Below, one piece after another: positions 36,763 through 38,804 of a stretch of DNA of 38,804 nt. Position 1 is the stretch's first letter, and each line of letters starts with the position of its first letter. The DNA comes from a virus. Both the position numbers and the translations under genes were made by a program. The stretch is from IMG/VR virus record IMGVR_UViG_3300032288_001158, positions 1 to 38,804 of that record; one strand, given 5' to 3'. The notes beneath the pieces are model-generated. The model saw only the letters and a list, made by a program, of their open reading frames with translations, was not told the origin of the DNA and ran no database searches.

Positions 36763-37485
36763 TTACCTCGCTAAAGTAAATTCATCATACGGTGTATTCT
36801 CAAGGTAATACAACGCTTTTTTTAATCCGTCTATAGTGTCACCCAAATGACCAAGCCCAGTATTGCAACCAGAGCAAAGTATGCCTCTGACTTTATTTGT
36901 TGTGTGATCGTGGTCAATGTTCATTCTTCGGCGCATCTTTGATATTGGCTTGCTGCAAATAGCACATCCACCACCTTGAAACTTGAGCAATGCCTCAAAA
37001 TCATCTTTTGAAATACCATACTTTTTACGCATGATATTATCTTCACGTTCTAATCCAGACCAGTTTGGCGGTTTATAGTATTTGCAATCTTGAGATTCTT
37101 GCCCTTGTTTTAAGTGCTTTGCATTTCTTACATGATGCTCACCGCATTTGGCGCATTGAACAACATACATTACTGCGCCGTTTTTTTCTGACCTATCTAC
37201 TGCGCCAATGACTTTCCCCAAAACGCCATCGTACTTTTCGTATTTTCTTGGCTGACCACGGTTATCGCTTTTGCCTTTGTTTGACTTGCCAAGTTTTGTA
37301 ACCATCTCTGTACGATAGCAGCCACAAGACTGTACATGGTTTGTACGCAAATGCGTTCCAGATACAACCTTTGTTGTGCCGCAATCACAAACACAATTCC
37401 ACATAGCTTTTTTGTCATGCGTCCCAGCATGGCTTACTACAGTTAGCCTGTTGTATTTGTTTCCGATTTCATTGATTGCAGTCAT
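36763..37485 (-). CDS. HNH/recombination endonuclease VII-like mobile endonuclease
   Basis: A 240-residue protein. N-terminal zinc ribbon: NCVCDCGTTKVVSGTHLRTN with SCGCY. Second ribbon-like region: YVVQCAKCGEHHVRNAKHLK. C-terminal endonuclease VII-type HNH core: YGISKDDFEALLKFQGGGCA, CSKPI, NIDHDHTTNKVRGILCSGCN, then LGHLGDTIDGLKKALYYLE. It cuts DNA, probably as a free-standing homing endonuclease. It sits between the LamG fibre and the fibre-associated protein, within 3 bp of both, without disrupting either. Its shorter, more A-rich codon use stands out from neighbours. Confidence 0.88.
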   Translation of the reverse strand: MTAINEIGNKYNRLTVVSHAGTHDKKAMWNCVCDCGTTKVVSGTHLRTNHVQSCGCYRTEMVTKLGKSNKGKSDNRGQPRKYEKYDGVLGKVIGAVDRSEKNGAVMYVVQCAKCGEHHVRNAKHLKQGQESQDCKYYKPPNWSGLEREDNIMRKKYGISKDDFEALLKFQGGGCAICSKPISKMRRRMNIDHDHTTNKVRGILCSGCNTGLGHLGDTIDGLKKALYYLENTPYDEFTLAR

Positions 37486-37487
37486 GC

Positions 37488-38804
37488 CTATCGCCCCAAG
37501 GAATTCTTAAAGGGGGTCTCGGCAAATGCCATGTAGATGTAGGTGCCGCCGCTTGTGTTGATGCTTTGGTTAGCAACTCTTGGCTTAAACCCGTTCGATA
37601 AAATATCAGGATAATTGTCGCCAGACCCTTCCGCATCACTTTGGTTTGGCAACAAATAATTGTTAGCTTGGTTATACCCGACTCGTGATGTGTCGTATAC
37701 AAGCCAAACGCCTGTTGTATCAACACGTTTTAGCATAATCCAACGAGGTCTAAAGCCGGTGTATACAAATGGCCCGTCGGCACTTGAATTGCCTGTGTAG
37801 TTACCAAACGCTGAGTATCCTGCTATGGGTGTCCAGCAGTAGGCAACTTGGGTTTGACTAGCCACGTTCACAAACGAACTTGTGCCAATTGAAAAGACAC
37901 TAGACGTTGGGTTTGTATTGTTCCAATAAACAGAGCTTGCAAACGCTGCGCTTGTTAAATCAAGAAATATTCCCGTTGTTCCGGTTAACGCTGAATGATA
38001 CGTTTGCCAACTACCTGTAGTCGAGCGTGCCTTACAAATAATCAAACTAGGCGCAACGCCTAACCCATGCCCAACAGTAGCATTAGCACCTGTGCCTGTA
38101 TACGTCACCACACTAAACCCAGCACTAGCATTAACGCTTACAGTTGATGTGATTGAACCGCTTGTGTTGGTTGATGTTGTGCCTTGTCCTGCTTGCCATT
38201 GCCAGCCAACAGCCGCATAACCGTTTGTATAGTTTGAATTTTCATTCGCACCAAGCGTAAAGCCATTGGAATTAAAAGAAGTAAGTTGTGCTGTGCCAGT
38301 TTGTTCAGCGGTTGTACTATTGGATTGCAACCAAGTATTTACGCCACGAATCGAATCCCATAATTGATGACTATAAGCGCCGGTTCTGCTTTTTGTCCAC
38401 ACAAAATCAGGTTTAAATCCCGCAGCATTAGTAATAACTTGCGTACTAGCGTTAGCCGTATACAACGTAGCATCCATCACCGTATTCCCCTTGACGATAG
38501 TGCTTGTAGGCAAATTGTATGTGTTCAGGGCTAATGCGCCGCTAGGCAAACTGTAAGAGAAAGGTCTTTGTCCAAAATTCCAATCAACAGTATCCGTATC
38601 AAATGGCGAGCCAGCAAAACAGAATGTTCCTGTTAATCCGCTGTAAGCAACCCCTTGCGATACGCCGTTTTTGTAAAAGGTTAGCGAACCATTATTAAAC
38701 AAAATGCTGACAATATCGCCTTGGGCATAACTTGCGCCGTAAGATGATAGCGTACCGTTTGTATATTTGCCACCTTGGTTGTCATACGACCAGCTATTTG
38801 CGTC
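37488..38804 (-). CDS. LamG/SPRY-type tail fibre protein, C-terminal part (enters from right end)
   Basis: The frame is open from the right edge to the stop at 37488. The first visible residues DANSWSYDNQGGKYTNGTLS, then YGASYAQGDIVSILFNNGSL, TFYKNGVSQGVAYSGLTGTF and NFGQRPFSY form the second half of a SPRY-like domain. Next is a domain with KPDFVWTKSRTGAYSHQLWD and GYAAVGWQWQAGQGTTSTNT, followed by GFSVVTYTGTGANATVGHGL and a C-terminal receptor-binding-like region (RPRWIMLKRVDTTGVWLVYD). An in-frame TTG at 38702 is not a real start, because the SPRY domain continues upstream of it. It completes the gene that begins at 963. Confidence 0.82.
   Translation of the reverse strand, partial: DANSWSYDNQGGKYTNGTLSSYGASYAQGDIVSILFNNGSLTFYKNGVSQGVAYSGLTGTFCFAGSPFDTDTVDWNFGQRPFSYSLPSGALALNTYNLPTSTIVKGNTVMDATLYTANASTQVITNAAGFKPDFVWTKSRTGAYSHQLWDSIRGVNTWLQSNSTTAEQTGTAQLTSFNSNGFTLGANENSNYTNGYAAVGWQWQAGQGTTSTNTSGSITSTVSVNASAGFSVVTYTGTGANATVGHGLGVAPSLIICKARSTTGSWQTYHSALTGTTGIFLDLTSAAFASSVYWNNTNPTSSVFSIGTSSFVNVASQTQVAYCWTPIAGYSAFGNYTGNSSADGPFVYTGFRPRWIMLKRVDTTGVWLVYDTSRVGYNQANNYLLPNQSDAEGSGDNYPDILSNGFKPRVANQSINTSGGTYIYMAFAETPFKNSLGR

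Noticed and set aside
38700-38702. TTG start for the right-end fibre gene
   Set aside because: The SPRY-like domain continues upstream without a stop to the edge of the window, so the gene starts elsewhere (at 963 across the join).
1-38804. Integrase, excisionase, CI/Cro-type repressor, tRNA genes and phage RNA polymerase
   Set aside because: I looked for them in all the larger frames and in the gaps and saw none. Temperate lifestyle is therefore only suggested by the LexA box and Leu762-type polymerase.

Overview
The window looks like the nearly complete genome of a tailed dsDNA bacteriophage with P22-type (podovirus-like) head and short-tail genes. I recognise TerS, TerL, a P22-type portal, scaffold, P22-like coat, gp4-like and gp10-like head-completion/tail-hub proteins, three ejection-type internal virion proteins, a holin cluster and a GH108 endolysin. 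There is no sign of host chromosome, no rRNA or tRNA, and no recognisable integrase, CI-type repressor or phage RNA polymerase. The host is probably a Gram-negative proteobacterium. A near-consensus LexA box of the CTGT-N8-ACAG type in the control region fits beta/gammaproteobacteria. Several small-protein families (VRR-NUC, a DUF6378-like protein, a DUF2800-type nuclease) recall phages of Burkholderiales, but the host is inference.

Layout. (1) Late structural operon, all minus strand: it starts at terS (7822), runs left through terL, two tiny basic proteins, a GroES homologue, portal, two small proteins and a repetitive fibre, and leaves the window inside a LamG/SPRY fibre gene (1-963). The same gene re-enters, in the same frame, at the right end (38804 to 37488). 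It is followed by an HNH endonuclease, a fibre-associated protein, scaffold, coat, decoration-like proteins, gp4-like, gp10-like, tail appendage genes, three internal virion proteins, holins and endolysin (21589). The two ends are therefore neighbours on a circular or circularly permuted molecule, and the break appears to lack a short piece of the SPRY domain. (2) Control region 7823-8558: non-coding, AT-rich, packed with tandem repeats, palindromes, ATAGTCAT boxes, a LexA box and twin TGTAAA-N7-TTTACA operators overlapping a plus-strand promoter. (3) Plus-strand early cluster 8559-11090: ten tightly packed small genes, mostly unknown, including three single-helix membrane miniproteins and a cysteine-rich putative metalloprotein. 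(4) Minus-strand replication operon 18420-11091: small proteins, a Cas4/RecB-like DUF2800 nuclease, a conserved protein that may bind ssDNA, family A DNA polymerase, a NUMOD4/HNH endonuclease and an AEP-type primase-helicase. (5) Plus-strand operon 18492-21641: VRR-NUC nuclease overlapping a SNF2-type helicase, then a string of overlapping small phage proteins that ends convergently against the endolysin.

Working model. Host RNA polymerase transcribes the early plus cluster from the operator-controlled promoter near 8488-8516 and the replication genes from a divergent region near 18421-18491. The late operon begins near 7830. Replication would use the AEP primase-helicase, PolA and the accessory nucleases. 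Packaging, P22-like assembly and holin/endolysin lysis follow in gene order. All functions are read from motifs and gene order by eye; no database search was possible.
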